NCBI RefSeq assembly: GCF_041381155.1
Contig: NC_091135.1
Coordinates: forward strand, 59,742,567 to 59,806,566
Source of the DNA: Argopecten irradians
Lineage: Eukaryota; Mollusca; Bivalvia; Pectinida; Pectinidae
DNA: 64,000 nucleotides
Reading direction: 5' to 3'
In this document: positions 1-12,659 of the stretch, in pieces
How the letters are laid out: the number at the start of each line of letters is the position of its first letter
Position numbering within the stretch: position 1 is the stretch's first letter
Notes under the pieces: model-generated
Databases searched by the model: none
Seen by the model: only the letters and a program-made list of their open reading frames with translations
What the model was told of the DNA's origin: nothing
Made by a program: the position numbers and the translations under genes

Positions 1-3000
1 TGCTGAAAAAGAAACAGGTATGCGTTTTTTTCAATTTTTAATTGTTTAGTAATATTTTGTGTTTGATATCATTTTGTTTCCATATGTTCGCAACATATAT
101 CGGGCACTTATCCAAATACTGTTTCATAATATATCTTATTGCTATCGGATATGGCTTCCTGTAAAGATCTCTTTAAACTCCTAGAGTAAATCTATGCTTT
201 TTTGCTTTATAAATAATAATCTTTATGTTTTTTGTAGGCATTCAGACAGAATATCATATTCATAAACTGGAATCTAATGTTGTCAAAGGCCATTCACATT
301 TAGAATTGGATTCAAGTTGCCTTGGTAATGTGCAGGATAAACAAGTAATACCCAATAAAACTGCAGGAGAGGGAGACTTACAAGAGTCTGACCCAGACTG
401 GGGTGGTGATATCGGATCTCTACTGGATGAACTTGATGTGGAGAGTAAGAAAATAGTCAAACCTGAGCAATCACTAATAAGAAATATTCACACAAAATTG
501 AACCAAACCTCCAGCCAAGATATAGAAAGTGAAAACAACGCATCTGCTGTTTCCATGGTATCGGGAATATGTGATCCTGGAAAGTCCTCCCATGGTCTCA
601 ATGGCAAATTTTCACGTGACAAAGATAGGGGAAAAGACGAGTTCGATGTCCTACAAAATCTAGATTCTGATTCCGACTGGGAAATAAATGAACATGAGAA
701 GCCTACTCACGATGTCACAAGGAATGATTCTTCTCCTTTAAAAGGTAACAAATTAGTTTAAATCGATTAAATTCTGATATCCTGAAACATGAACAAGGTA
801 TGCGATTGCAATGTAATGGCTATTACATAAAGATATACGATCTTTTGCTGTACCATTAGAACGTTGAATTGATATCAGAAACTGACTGTCAGGAATCACC
901 ATACAGTATACGTAAAACAAATAACATAAAATCCATTTTCTACACGACTTATTCTGGACTTTATTTTTTGTTTAGATACACTCATATCACAAGGAAATCA
1001 GGGAAGCCAGCGAACAACGGTAGACACCAATATTGAGAAGAAAATATCCATGCTGAATGAAATGTTATCTGCCAAGGAACCAGTCCGCGAGGATATTGAA
1101 GAAATCAAAGCTGAATTGCATGATTTATTAGATGCTGAACTAGATACTGATTCAGATTGGAGTATTGCTGAGGAAAGTGGATCGGATGAAGAAATGAAAT
1201 CCTGTAGTTCAACGTCACAAGGTAAGTCCCACGAAGCTATCTGTACGTCTGTATGTAAATATTATAATGATACAAGGATGACTTCAAGAAACCGCGAGAA
1301 CCGACACCATTAGGTAATGATAACACGACCAACTGCTTTCTAGTAAGACGTATTTTTTAAAGTATAAACCATTACAGATAGACAAAATATGCACACTGTA
1401 TTTCAATTCATTTCATATTTACCCCGATATCTAATTTGTACCCAGTATTATATTGTAATTCTATCTTAGAATCGTCGACATCACGTGCTCATGATATGCT
1501 CAAAATATGCACACTGTATTTCAATTCATTTCATATTTACCCCGATATCTAATTCGTACCCAGTATTATATTGTAATTCTATCTTAGAATCGTCGACATC
1601 ACGTGCTCATGAAACAGAGGTATTAGAATTCATCGAAGATGTTGAAGAGGAAACATCGCTCGCTGTTCCGAATGTAATTTCGATTTCTGACAGTGAATGT
1701 CTGGTAACAATGATGATGGAAAACAAGCGACTATTCATTCACGTGAGCAAAATGCTTCTTCTAAAGATGATTGGCTGAATATGTTAGAAGACATCGATTC
1801 TGATGATTCTTGGAATAGTGGGAATAGTGATGGAGAATACGGATCAGAGGAAAACCAAAACAGCAGAAAGTGTACGGGAAAAGACGCACATTCCTATGAC
1901 GGTAGGTCTTCTTCTTAACTCGTCATTATAAATATATTCCTTCAAAAGGTATATGATATGTGTGAAGAATCGAGTTAACGTTAAAGTCTAATATATCCTG
2001 ATACGTATACAAGGTATCATATTGCAATGTAATGACCATTTTATGTAAAATGTCGATTGGCTTATACGATCGTTTGTTGTTTATCAAACTGATATCTGCG
2101 ACTGTCAAAAATCCATTTTCTACACTGCTTATATAAGAATTTATTGTTTGTTTAGATATGCCAATATCGCAAGAAAATAAGAAAAGCCGGCTAGACACCA
2201 ATATTGAGAAGAAAGCATCCATGCTGAATGAGATGCTACCTGCCAAGGAACCAGTCCGCGAGGATATTGAAGAAATCAAAGCTGAATTGCATGAGTTATT
2301 AGATGCTGAACTAGATACTGATTCAGATTGGAGTAGTTCAATGTCACAAGGTAAGTCCTCTGAGGGCATTGTACGTCATATCCGTCATTTAAAAGTGAAA
2401 TCCATAGATAGTTATAAAGTCGTTTTGGATTGTAACAAACAATTGTTCGTGTACAGTAAAACAATTTACAAAAAGGCAACGTTTATGCACATTGATAACC
2501 CTGGTCAACCAAAGTTCAAGCTTTCGAAGTTCTAGAATTCGACCCAAACTATCGCTCCACAAGTAACCGCGGCAACCGATACATGTTCAGCTTCCATCCC
2601 TGCCACCATTTTGTAACGAAAACAAGATTATTCACTTCCTAGTATTCGTTTTATGTTTAAGAAGTCCAATGGAAAAAATAGACCTTAAAATAGATCAAAT
2701 ATATACGAATTAAATATTATTTTATGGGCATACTGTAAAACCATATTATTTTATGAGCATACTGTAAAACCACATTATTTTATGAGCATACTGTAAAACC
2801 ACATTATTTTATGAGCATACAGTAAAACCACATTATTTTATGAGCATACAGTAAAACCACATTATTTTATGAGCATACGGTAAAACCACATTTTTTATGA
2901 GCATACTGTAAAACCAAATTATTTTATGAGCATACAGTAAAACCACATTACTTTATGAGCATACTGTAAAACCACATTATTTTATGAGCATACTGTAAAA

Positions 3001-6000
3001 CCACATTATTTTATGAGCATAGTATAAAACTACATTATTTTATGGGCATACTGTAAAACCACATTATTTTATGAGCATACTGTAAAACCACATTATTTTA
3101 TAGCATACTGTAAAAGCCACATTATTTTATGAGCATACAGTAAAACCACATTATTTTATGAGCATACGTAAAACACATTATTTTATGAGCATACTGTAAA
3201 AACATTATTTTATGAGCATACTGTAAAACACATTTTATGAGCATACTGTAAAACCACATTATTTATGAGCATACTGTAAAACCACATTATTTTTGAGCAT
3301 ACAGTAAAACCACATTATTTTATGAGCATACAGTAAAACCACATTATTTTATGAGCATACAGTAAAACCACATTATTTTATGAGCATACAGTAAAACCAA
3401 TTTTTTATGAGCATACTGTAAAACCAAATTATTTTATGAGCATACAGTAAAACCACATTACTTTATGAGCATACTGTAAAACCACATTATTTTATGAGCA
3501 TACTGTAAAACCACATTATTTTATGAGCATACTATAAAACTACATTATTTTATGGGCATACTGTAAAACCACATTATTTTATGAGCATACTGTAAAACCA
3601 CATTATTTTATGAGCATACTGTAAAAGCCACATTATTTTATGAGCATACAGTAAAACCACATTATTTTATGAGCATACTGTAAAAGCACATTATTTTATG
3701 AGCATACTGTAAAACTACATTATTTTATGAGCATACTGTAAAACCACATTATTTTATGAGCATACAGTAAAACCACATTATATTATGAGCATACAGTAAA
3801 ACCACATTATTTTATGAGCATACTGTAAAACCACATTATTTTATGAGCATACTGTAAAACCACATTATTTTATGAGCATACAGTAAAACCACATTATTTT
3901 ATGAGCATACAGTAAAACCACATTATTTTCACGAGATACAAATTTTCACTGAAATTCGCGAACGCGAAAATTCAAATGTTTCGCGAATTGCTGCATAAAA
4001 GGTATACCAATGGAATGCATGATTTGTCGGTAAGTGTCCTTGATCGCGAGTGTACATTTTCGCGAATATGTCAAAATAACAAAGTATTGTATATATTTGG
4101 AAACATAGTTGTTTGCATTCATACCATAATCTTGTTTGAACCACTTATAAATTGGTCTTATCGTTGTTCTTTGACACAGAAACGTCGACATCACGTGTTC
4201 GTGAAAGAAAGGTTTTGGAAAAATTCATCGGAGATGTTAAGGAGGAAACTTCGCCCAATGTTCCATATGTAACGTCAATAACTGACAATAAATTACCTGT
4301 TTCTAATGATGACGGGAAATGCAATCTTCGCCAGCAGACTTCGTCTAAAGATGATTTGCTGGATAATTTAGAAGATTTCATTTCTGATGGTGATTGGAAT
4401 AGAAGCGATAGCAATGAAAAGGAAAACCAAAACAAAATGTGTAAGGAAAAGGATGCACAGTCTTCTGACGGTAGGTCTTCTTAACTCGTCATTATAAATA
4501 TATGTTTTCCTGGTGAAATCCCTCGACTATGGAGAACCTCTCTTTAGCTCGATCGGTTGGGCGTAAGACTAGTAATATATACCATATATATTGAAAGGAA
4601 TTTCCATTCCTATTTTTAAATCCGCAAATGTTAATCTTCGCAAACTTGTTTTCAAATGTAAATCGTGAAATTTTGTAGCCGTGAAAGAAAGTTGGTTTAC
4701 AATAAAATCCAGTTAGAAGTATATAATCTATGATCACTTTTCAAAACTTGAAAAAAAATCATATCCATCATATAAAGATCATAATTGTATATTAGGATTC
4801 AAACTGAATATGTGTATTAAATGTATTTTGATTTCTGTTTGTAGATGATTTCCTAACAGATCTGAAATCTTTTTGCGATATTGATGGTAAAGTATCAATT
4901 AAGGCAACTGTGGTGACAACTTTAGATAAAGTGAAACAAGGTTCAGCACCAAATGAATCTAAGTACATTAACAGTACACCAGGTAGCTATGAAGCTAAAA
5001 CACTACCCCAAGACTCTATGTCTACACCCGCTGCAGGCCGGGAAAGTGACGTCGATAATTCAGATGATCTAAGGGACATAGAAACTCTGTTAGATGGTAA
5101 GCTCAATAGTACATCTATCTAATATATACCCGGTTTTGTTAAAACAAAATACGTCCTTTCGTTTAAGAATTTGGTAGGCATAGATGTGTATTATTTTCGT
5201 TTACAGTGTTTTCAAATGTACAGTGGCCACTTGTCGAGTAGTTTTTATCAGAAGTACTCAATATAATTACTTGACCAGCCAACTCACATAATTAAAATTT
5301 GCAAATTTGCACGTGTCAGAAAGTATCTTAAACTGTTTGTGAAAGTTTTTATATATCACCATTGAAATAATAGTGCTGGTTTTGTTATTTATCAGGTATG
5401 TCAACATATTGGTCTGAAAAGAAGAAACAGTCGACAGATATCGCTGTGTTAGATAGGAAGGAGAAACCACCTGAAAATAAATCAGTAATTAATAATGAAG
5501 ACGGAAAACGAACGGTTTGTCAGTCATGTGAGAAAAATGCTTCTTCTAAAGATGATATTCTGGATATGTTAGAAGATTTTGATTCTGATGCAGAGTGGAA
5601 TAGTGGGAATAGTGATGGAGAATACGGATCAGAGGAAAACCAAAACAGCAGAAAGTGTACGAGAAAAGATGCACAGTCTTCCGACGGTTGGTCTTCTTTA
5701 AAACTCGTCATTATAAACATATGTAATGTATGATCATTTTTCAACGATTGAAAAACAACAATAAGAGTTCATTTGACAAACGTTAGTGGTATGTCAGTAT
5801 CAATCAAATAACTGAATATGAGTCTTATTTTGATTTCGGTTTGTAGATGGTTTCCTAGCAGATCCGAATCCTTGCGATGCTGGTGGGACAGTATTGTCTA
5901 AGGCCACTGTGGTGTCAACTTTAGGTGATGTTAAACAAGGTCCAGCATCAAGTAAATCGAAGTATAATGACATCACACCAAGCCAATATGGAGCTATAAC

Positions 6001-9000
6001 ACTACCCAAAGACCCCATAAAGTCTAAATCAACCATTGCAGGCCGGGATAGTGACGATAAATCTGATGCAAAAGGTGAAGATGATGAAATCGGTGGATCT
6101 CAAACTGACACAAAAGAAGGAGTTTCTCTGTGCGAAGTGTTTGAGTTTTCGTATTCGGATAGTGACAACGAAAGTATTGGTTTCAATGAAGACGAAGAAT
6201 TGGATATAATGGCTGATATAATGTCCTCAGATGCACTAACAGGAACCAAGCATGACCAACTTCAAGAATCAGGTACTTGCGGGATAGTGTGATCTATTTC
6301 GGAAGTACGAATGCATGAATGACAAATACATATGAAGTGTTCGTAGGTTGTTTCTGTCGTGGTATGAATTTTTCAAAAATATTTCGTGAGTAGTAACATT
6401 TATGGTTGGCACATGTTTCAAAGATGTTGATGATACATCTTAAAGCTGATATTATTCTAATATTGCTTCTACCAATGACATGTATATATGTCTTCGTCGG
6501 ATCTTGTGATGTTTATCATGAAAACACTACCGCGTTAACTTTGGTATTTAGAATGTTAACTTTAATAACATCATTTAACATTAATGCTCACTTTGGGATT
6601 TTACAGGTTCCTCTAGTTGCATGTACGATACTTCTTCCGATGAAGAGGAACGCGCCCGCGGTCACCCTGCGTTAGAGAGAGAGGGGTTGGTTAGTACTTC
6701 AAACATTCACAATCTAATGTATGGCCAGGGTGGACTCAGCAAGACTCCCGTCTCAGACGTAATTTCTAATGCTGGGTACTGTGATGTGGTGTATGATGAA
6801 GATGAACTCGATATTATGAATGATGTTATGTCTTTTAGTGGCGATGTCGTGGACACTCCCCAGAGAAAACATGAACCAGGTACGATAACTCATATCACTA
6901 CTAGGGATGACAATGATTCCAGGGCCCAGATTCGCGAACATTCCTAAACTTTATGGTATTCCTTAACTTAAAGTTATCAAAAGGAAAGTATTACAGATTT
7001 TAAGGAAGACTCCTTATTTTCCCCTTAACTTCTGCAATGCTTTACAATGTGGAATTTTAAGTTTTAAGTTAAGGGATGTTCGTGAAACTAGGTCCAGTAC
7101 CGCCGCTACCAATATGGGTGAGGACAGTTGTACAATAAAAACCATTCTTTCATTCAATGAAGTTAGCAACTTTAAAAACAATATTTTCGTTAAATATTCA
7201 TAGATAACAATGCCCTTTTATGACACCTGTCAAAAGGTCAAAATTGCCCCAATGTTTTCTAGATAGATTATATCAATTTAAAGGTTGCCACGGTCACAAA
7301 TACGAGACATCGTCTGATGAGGAGGAACGCAGTCAACTTAAAGTAGAAAAAGAGGAATTCGCTGTTACAACCAATGTTCACAAGATGATGTTTGGTAGGA
7401 GTGAGATAGGAGACAGGGTGCCAGACTTCAGCGATATGGATTACGATGATTACGACTTGGATCTCAATTGTTCAGATATATGTGCTACAGAGACTTGCAC
7501 TCAAACCAGAAACAACAATCCTGCAGCTCCGTCAAGCCGTCATTCAGATTCAAAATCAACAAGATCAGGAGAATGTGAAGACGTTAAGGCATCAGATGAC
7601 AAAAATGATAACACTTCAGTCATCCGTTTGAGCGAGGGCGAATGTATACTTCGGAACGATTACAGCCTTTCTTCTGACGCAGGTAAGTAAATATATCATA
7701 TTAAAATAATTGTTTACAACTCCGCCTGCAATAAAGAAAGAAAGGACTTGATTCCGTTGCTGGAAAGATATACTAATAAACAAGATTAAAACACTGGAGG
7801 ACAAACATCATATAGGCTCATTGGTGGGACACTGAAAGTAATACTCTACAACCATGATTTTTTTCTAAGAGTGTTCGTTATAAACATGTTTTACTGTACC
7901 GTTTAATTTATGGTATGTTAATTCACAGATTTCCAAAGTCATAGTTTCGAGAGTTCTACTGACGAAGATACACCTGATTCCAAAAACAGGGCTGATATAA
8001 CACGTAGAAAGGCAACGTCTAATCCGAATAAATGTTTTTCAAACGTGGACCAGGAATCGGCTACAGCATGTGATTTTCAATATTCTCTAACGGCTAACGT
8101 TGTTTCAGAAATGTAAATAATGTAAGCATAAATGATGTGGTTAACCATAATTGACTAACTATTGGTGTTAAAATTATGATGACATTCAATTCTAAATCTA
8201 TATATACAATGTATACATTGCAGACTTCCGTGGTTACACGTACGAACCATCTTCAGATGAAGAGGTGCAAGTACAAAGCACATTGAAAGCGAAAGAGCCA
8301 TTAAGCAATGATGGAAACAGCATGTGGTCTCCCAGTGAACGAGATTCCGACAGAGGTTTGGGGTCTAGCAGGCGATCCAGGGATACTGCATTATCCACAG
8401 ATAAAGTTGGTACCAATGAGGACTCGAGCACAAGGTCCAAGGATGACAGTCTCCCTTGTATCAACAGGAGGGAGGATATATCTGTACGAAGGAATCATAG
8501 CATTTCGTCTGGAGGTAAATATTTATATTAATATGAATATTTTTTCCCTATGATAGTCGGGCAAACCGGAGGTTTTATATCGTATACTTGTTCATGTGTT
8601 CGATAAAATTGTATGATTTACTTTTCTCTCAGACTTCCGGGATAACAGTTCTGAGAGTTCTTCGGATGAAAGTGCGCCGAGTGACCAAAGAGATGTGGAT
8701 TCGGTAGATACCATAGCTAGTGAGGAATATTTAGACCAGGCAAAGGTCGACAACGAGTTATTACAAATGCCAACCATGAGTATCAAAGGTAAAATTAATA
8801 TGAAAATATTATAACAGAAAGAGTATATGGTGTAGAAATTGAAACATTTTTCTATTGCAAAAGCTGTAGATTTGTTTCTTCTTAAGTATTTTATTTATTA
8901 TGGGCTCTATGAATTCCCTGTTTTTGTACAGCTTTCCATGTTTTCACTTTTTTCGCGATTACTTGATCAATCTTTATTTTCGACCTAGATGTAGTCTACG

Positions 9001-11678
9001 CTCCAACACTGGTACCTGACGATGAAGAAGAAACCGATTGTGCACTCACTACAGAAAAGAGCATGAAATCGGCGATGATGTTAAATTTCATGCAGATTGT
9101 GATGGAAGATAAAGGAGCCGCATCTGAGGATTCATACACTAATCTCAACGAAAGTAATAACAGCAGGGGCCAGGATAGATCCCCAAGGCGTAACAGTGTA
9201 GAACGGGGAAACTACTCCGGGGCAGGTGCCACCAACCAGGATTGCTCTTGTTTATCAACAACTGGTACAGAATCCGGTCTTCTCCAGGAATTCAAAAAGC
9301 CCACCAGAATGGCCGACAACGTCCAGATTCCGCCTGAACACGGTCATTACGGTTCCCACCAACATTTCTTGCAACAGAAAGACAACAGAAAAGGTACATT
9401 TTCTCATTCGTTATGCTCCCGCCATGACATTGGGACATATAGCTTTACCCGAGACAGTCTCGTCCCACCATATCCCTTCCTGTTCCATCATACCGCATCT
9501 CATTTAGATTTCATATGGATATGGGAGCATGTCTTTTTACGTATATGTTTTTCTCTCTTTATTGGCTCTTTTTAAAACGATTTATTTTCACTGGAATTGT
9601 TCCGCGCAAATGAAGTAGCATCACACCCCTTCCCTCAGTCATAACACATTTTTATTTAATTGGTTCATTTTCCTTCGATATATTAGATGCCAAGCAGTCG
9701 TATGGAAACAATACATCTGAATCCAGCGAGCCCTTACTTCAGTACACAACCTGCGTTGTACACAAGCATAAATATTTCACAGCCAAGTACCTGTCCAAAA
9801 AAGAGGAAATCTGTAAGTCCTAATATATATGTAAATCAACAATTTACAACAACAACAAAAAAAACAACGTTTTCTTGCAATATTGGAAGTTTGAAATCAT
9901 TTTCTACATTCGGGTTGTTGTTTCCAGCTGATGAAAATCTACATCAGTCGAACGATGCAATCAAGAGTACCCAGAGGAGGGAAAGAGTACCACAGTCTAA
10001 TGGTGATGACAAGAATACTCTGAAGATAGAATTTCCTCAGTTCGACGGTGTTGTCAAGATTACTCAGATGGAAGAAGAAAAACCTCTTTCTAGCGATGCT
10101 GTCAAGGTTGCTTCGGATAGGAAATCAGTACTCAAGTCTATCGGCGATACCATGGTAACTCAGTTGAATAGAGAAATACCTCGGTCCAATGGTGTTGCCA
10201 AGGTCACTGAAGGAAAATTACAGAGGGAGAGACATTTCACAGCAAAGTACCTCAACAGATGTCAAACCCAAGGTACATTGCTTCGGTGTTTAAGTAACTG
10301 TACACACGTGTGGGCGTAGTGTCTTTTTTCATTTTTATTTAACAAACTGTTGTTTTATTGATTATATATTTTTTGTGTTGTAGTACTAAAGTATATGGCG
10401 ATCACGTTATACTCACGTTATATCATAATGTAATTGCATGTTTGAGTGGATTATTATAGATAATAACGTCACGAAAATGTATTGTTAGGTTTAATTTTAG
10501 AATTTGTGAGCTAAAACCAAAGTAGATAAGACTAAATAAAAGGTAATGGATTGTCTAGATGTGTTCTGTTTCTGTCACATTAACTAAGTAATGTTATTTA
10601 CATGTACTATATCCACAGCTCCTACTGATAACACATGTTCGACTTGCCCCAAGGAAACCGCAACAGCAGTTGGATTAAAATCAGTCATACCACAACCCAA
10701 GCCGAAGGCATACAGGAGCCGCCAGTTCACTGACAAATACCTCTTAAAGAACCGAGTCAAGAGTACGTACCATCCATGAAAAAAGTAAAGGGCACAGAAT
10801 TCAATATTATCTTAAATACAAATACTAATTAAATTGCAAGTTAATTTCTATAGTTGCCATCATATAGGTATTTTAAGTTGGCTCCTTTTCTTCTCCAGAA
10901 CACACGAGGCAGGCCGTACACCCACAGAAAGAAATTCTTGCGCAGTTAAATAATGATACAATGTCGAACCACATCAAAGAACAGTCTAATCGTACTGTCG
11001 ATAGCAGAAGCAGACATTATACAGCCAAATATTTGACAACACGTCGAAGCAATGGTAAATTTAGAAAATTTTCTGACTTCACTTAAATTACCTTTCAAAT
11101 GAACTTGAGTATTTGTCATTGAATATGGCGTTTCTTGTCACTAATAATCTTGGTGTAATGCATCGTGCAACTTGTCTCTCAAATATTTTCACATAACCAA
11201 AAACCCTCATATATTAGGATATGTCTAAATTAAATATTCAAAGGATTATAAATAGATATTTTCTTATAGTGATACCAAATTTGTATCCGTACGTCAGTTT
11301 TGATAGCCGTGTGACAGTTTAGCAGACTCAAAGGTAGATTGATCAAACACCGTCAATAATACATGTTTTATGAATGTTCCTCTAGACGCAAATGAAATCA
11401 AACTTCTTGTGTCTTTTTTAGCCGATGTCGACGAAAGAACGATAAACCAGAATGCAATAAGATGGCCGGAGGAGCCGCCTAGTTATGGAATGTCTGATAG
11501 TTCAACAATTGACGGCAACAAACATATGAACAATACGCTCACTCATGAGACTTCTGTAGGAGGAAATGTAGACACCCTAAGGAAAGATTCTCTAATCCGT
11601 GCGACTTCGAGAATACCGATTGATGTCCACTATCGGAGGGGAATCAGTGTAAATGGCTGCAGAAATATTGGCTCCTAA
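1..11678 (+). CDS. Multi-exon gene for an acidic, exon-repeat protein (3' part; function unknown)
   Basis: I do not recognise this protein. Splice sites and continuous frames give coding exons at 1-17 (exon end only), 238-744, 976-1221, 1588-1901, 2156-2350, 4180-4470, 4845-5096, 5396-5686, 5847-6272, 6607-6879, 7284-7682, 7929-8116, 8224-8514, 8633-8788, 8989-9393, 9687-9812, 9928-10272, 10619-10762, 10899-11054 and 11422-11678 (stop TAA 11,676-11,678). All except 1588-1901 and 7929-8116 enter and leave in phase 1, so exons can be duplicated or skipped without shifting frame. The product is rich in Asp, Glu and Ser, has no membrane segment, and looks disordered. Recurrent motifs are DSDW/DTDSDW, SSDEE and FTAKYL. 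The last exon has two in-frame acceptors (near 11,385 and 11,421). A donor at 11,689 and an acceptor at 12,037 could splice the 3' UTR. The 5' end lies outside the window. The exon pattern is well supported; any function is not. Confidence 0.75.
1388..1617 (+). repeat. 117-bp tandem duplication spanning a splice acceptor
   Basis: Two adjacent copies (about 1,388-1,504 and 1,505-1,617) differ at few positions. Each contains the end of the intron, the acceptor TATCTTAG and the first bases of the following exon. The exon at 1,588 therefore has a second possible acceptor at 1,469, but the segment between the copies is not a continuation of the exon. Confidence 0.8.
1588..1901 (+). CDS. Internal exon out of phase with its homologues (frame-broken or skipped exon)
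   Basis: This exon is homologous to those at 4180-4470 and 5396-5686 (shared residues STSR, KDD.L..LEDxDSD, SEENQNSRKC). It is 314 bp long, where a phase 1-1 exon needs a length divisible by three, as the 291-bp homologues have. Alignment to the 4180-4470 exon shows one base too few near 1,690-1,700: the N-terminal half is in one frame and the C-terminal half in another. Inclusion would end the protein at a stop near 1,776-1,778. Skipping it keeps the frame, because its neighbours are phase 1-1. It may be a decaying exon copy, a poison exon or an assembly error. Confidence 0.6.
2725..3927 (+). repeat. 29-bp minisatellite in an intron
   Basis: About 40 tandem copies of an AT-rich 29-bp unit around TTTATGAGCATACTGTAAAA. 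Copies vary at CTG/CAG before TAAAAC and by small indels. The array lies between the exons at 2156-2350 and 4180-4470, inside the second of two duplicated exon-pair blocks. The first block has no such array, so it probably expanded after the block duplication. Confidence 0.95.
6607..8788 (+). CDS. SSDEE exon family of the acidic gene (five exons)
   Basis: Exons 6607-6879, 7284-7682, 7929-8116, 8224-8514 and 8633-8788 start with related residues: YDTSSDEE, YETSSDEE, FESSTDED, YEPSSDEE and SESSSDES. Each is preceded by a two- to seven-residue lead-in such as DFRG or DFRD. The pattern fits serial duplication of one exon. The acidic serine clusters are possible casein kinase 2 sites (inference). 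Confidence 0.7.
7929..8116 (+). CDS. SSDEE-family exon without a clear in-phase donor
   Basis: It has a good acceptor (TTCACAG at 7,922-7,928) and an open frame starting DFQSHSFESSTDED, like its neighbours. The frame runs into TAA at 8,114-8,116, and I see no strong phase-1 donor before that. A weak GTAGAA exists inside the exon. It could be an alternative last exon giving a shortened protein, or a decaying exon that is normally skipped. Confidence 0.5.
9687..11054 (+). CDS. FTAKYL-motif exons of the acidic gene (four exons)
   Basis: Exons 9687-9812, 9928-10272, 10619-10762 and 10899-11054 each end in a basic stretch with the same short motif: KYFTAKYL, RHFTAKYL, RQFTDKYL and RHYTAKYL. The motif sits 5-8 residues before each donor site. 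The rest of each exon is poorly conserved, so the motif appears to be the constrained part, perhaps a short binding site (inference). Confidence 0.7.
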
Positions 11679-11841
11679 ATGAATATAGGTAACATATTAT
11701 AATTTATAATGTAAAATCTTAGCAAAGAACGAGACCTAGTACTTAATTTAACAATTATATGAATCGAAATGTCTATCAATCATTAATCTAGAATTGTATG
11801 CGTATCATATTGCATGCATTAATTATAACGATGAACAATGA

Positions 11842-11847
11842 AATAAA
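11842..11847 (+). terminator. Candidate poly(A) signal AATAAA of the acidic gene
   Basis: AATAAA lies about 165 bp after the stop codon, in AT-rich sequence. If the 3' UTR intron (donor 11,689, acceptor 12,037) is used, the true end would lie further downstream. Confidence 0.5.
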
Positions 11848-12037
11848 GCTTCTTTCATTGGAATACACATCTCATAACTTTAATTCCAATAATTTAATGT
11901 ATTATATCCAGTAGAGCTTAACATGACAAAATCACAAAAAATTATGAAATTAGGCATATCAGAATATTTAAACGGAAACTTATAATATGTACTTTATAAC
12001 TTTGTACATTGACTGACATTATTTTCTCTCTTTACAG

Positions 12038-12170
12038 ACTCTATGATGTCGGATAGAGAGCCAAGCTGTGATCCTCAATATCAACACTGATGTAAAGGAG
12101 ACAGACTCTATGATCTTAGATAGAGAGCCAAGCTGTGATCCTCAATATCAACACTGGTGTAAAGGAGACA
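12038..12170 (+). repeat. 66-bp tandem duplication in the putative 3' UTR exon
   Basis: Two near-identical adjacent copies begin ACTCTATGAT and end AAAGGAGAC. They follow a good acceptor (CTCTTTACAG, ending at 12,037) in the plus orientation. Confidence 0.8.
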
Positions 12171-12355
12171 AAGAGCGATGTAAACAATAATCTTCTTTGT
12201 AAGCAATGATTTGTGAGAAAAGTTATTCCTTTTGTTCTGGGCGATTTTATCGACCCGATCGCATATCAAATTAATATCATTTTGTAAAAACTAATTATCT
12301 TGATGAATGGTTGAAATTAAATAATAATTCTATTTCTATTTTGTGATAATTCTCT

Positions 12356-12411
12356 ATACTCCAGGGGTGGATATCACGTCAGTGATAGTAACCCTTGGAG
12401 TATCGAAGATG
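12356..12411. mobile_element. Terminal fragment of the GGAGTATCGAGG inverted-repeat element
   Basis: A 56-bp piece with CTCCAGGGGTGGATATCACG and CCCTTGGAGTATCGAAGATG. It matches the terminus of the elements at 13,981-14,279 and 22,251-22,530. The terminus can itself fold, because CCAGGGGT pairs with ACCCYTGG. Confidence 0.7.
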
Positions 12412-12659
12412 TTTTGTGATATTTTCAAATTGCGTTGTTATACTCGGCACATACAGGTTATTGATAGTGTATATGTATCCAATATCTCCTTGTTTATTAT
12501 GTAATTTCTATAATATAATCATTTACTAGTATGTTTACATGCGAATCTGATTGATCTGCATCTAGTATATGTTGTACTTTATATTGATAAAAAGCCTATA
12601 AGAAGATAAACTTTTCTTATAAAACTTTATTTATTGTTATGTATGAAAGTGTAGTGACA

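Noticed and set aside
9063-9575. A 170-codon open frame as a complete gene
   Set aside because: Residues after about 9,393 run past a good donor into intron. The real exon is 8989-9393.
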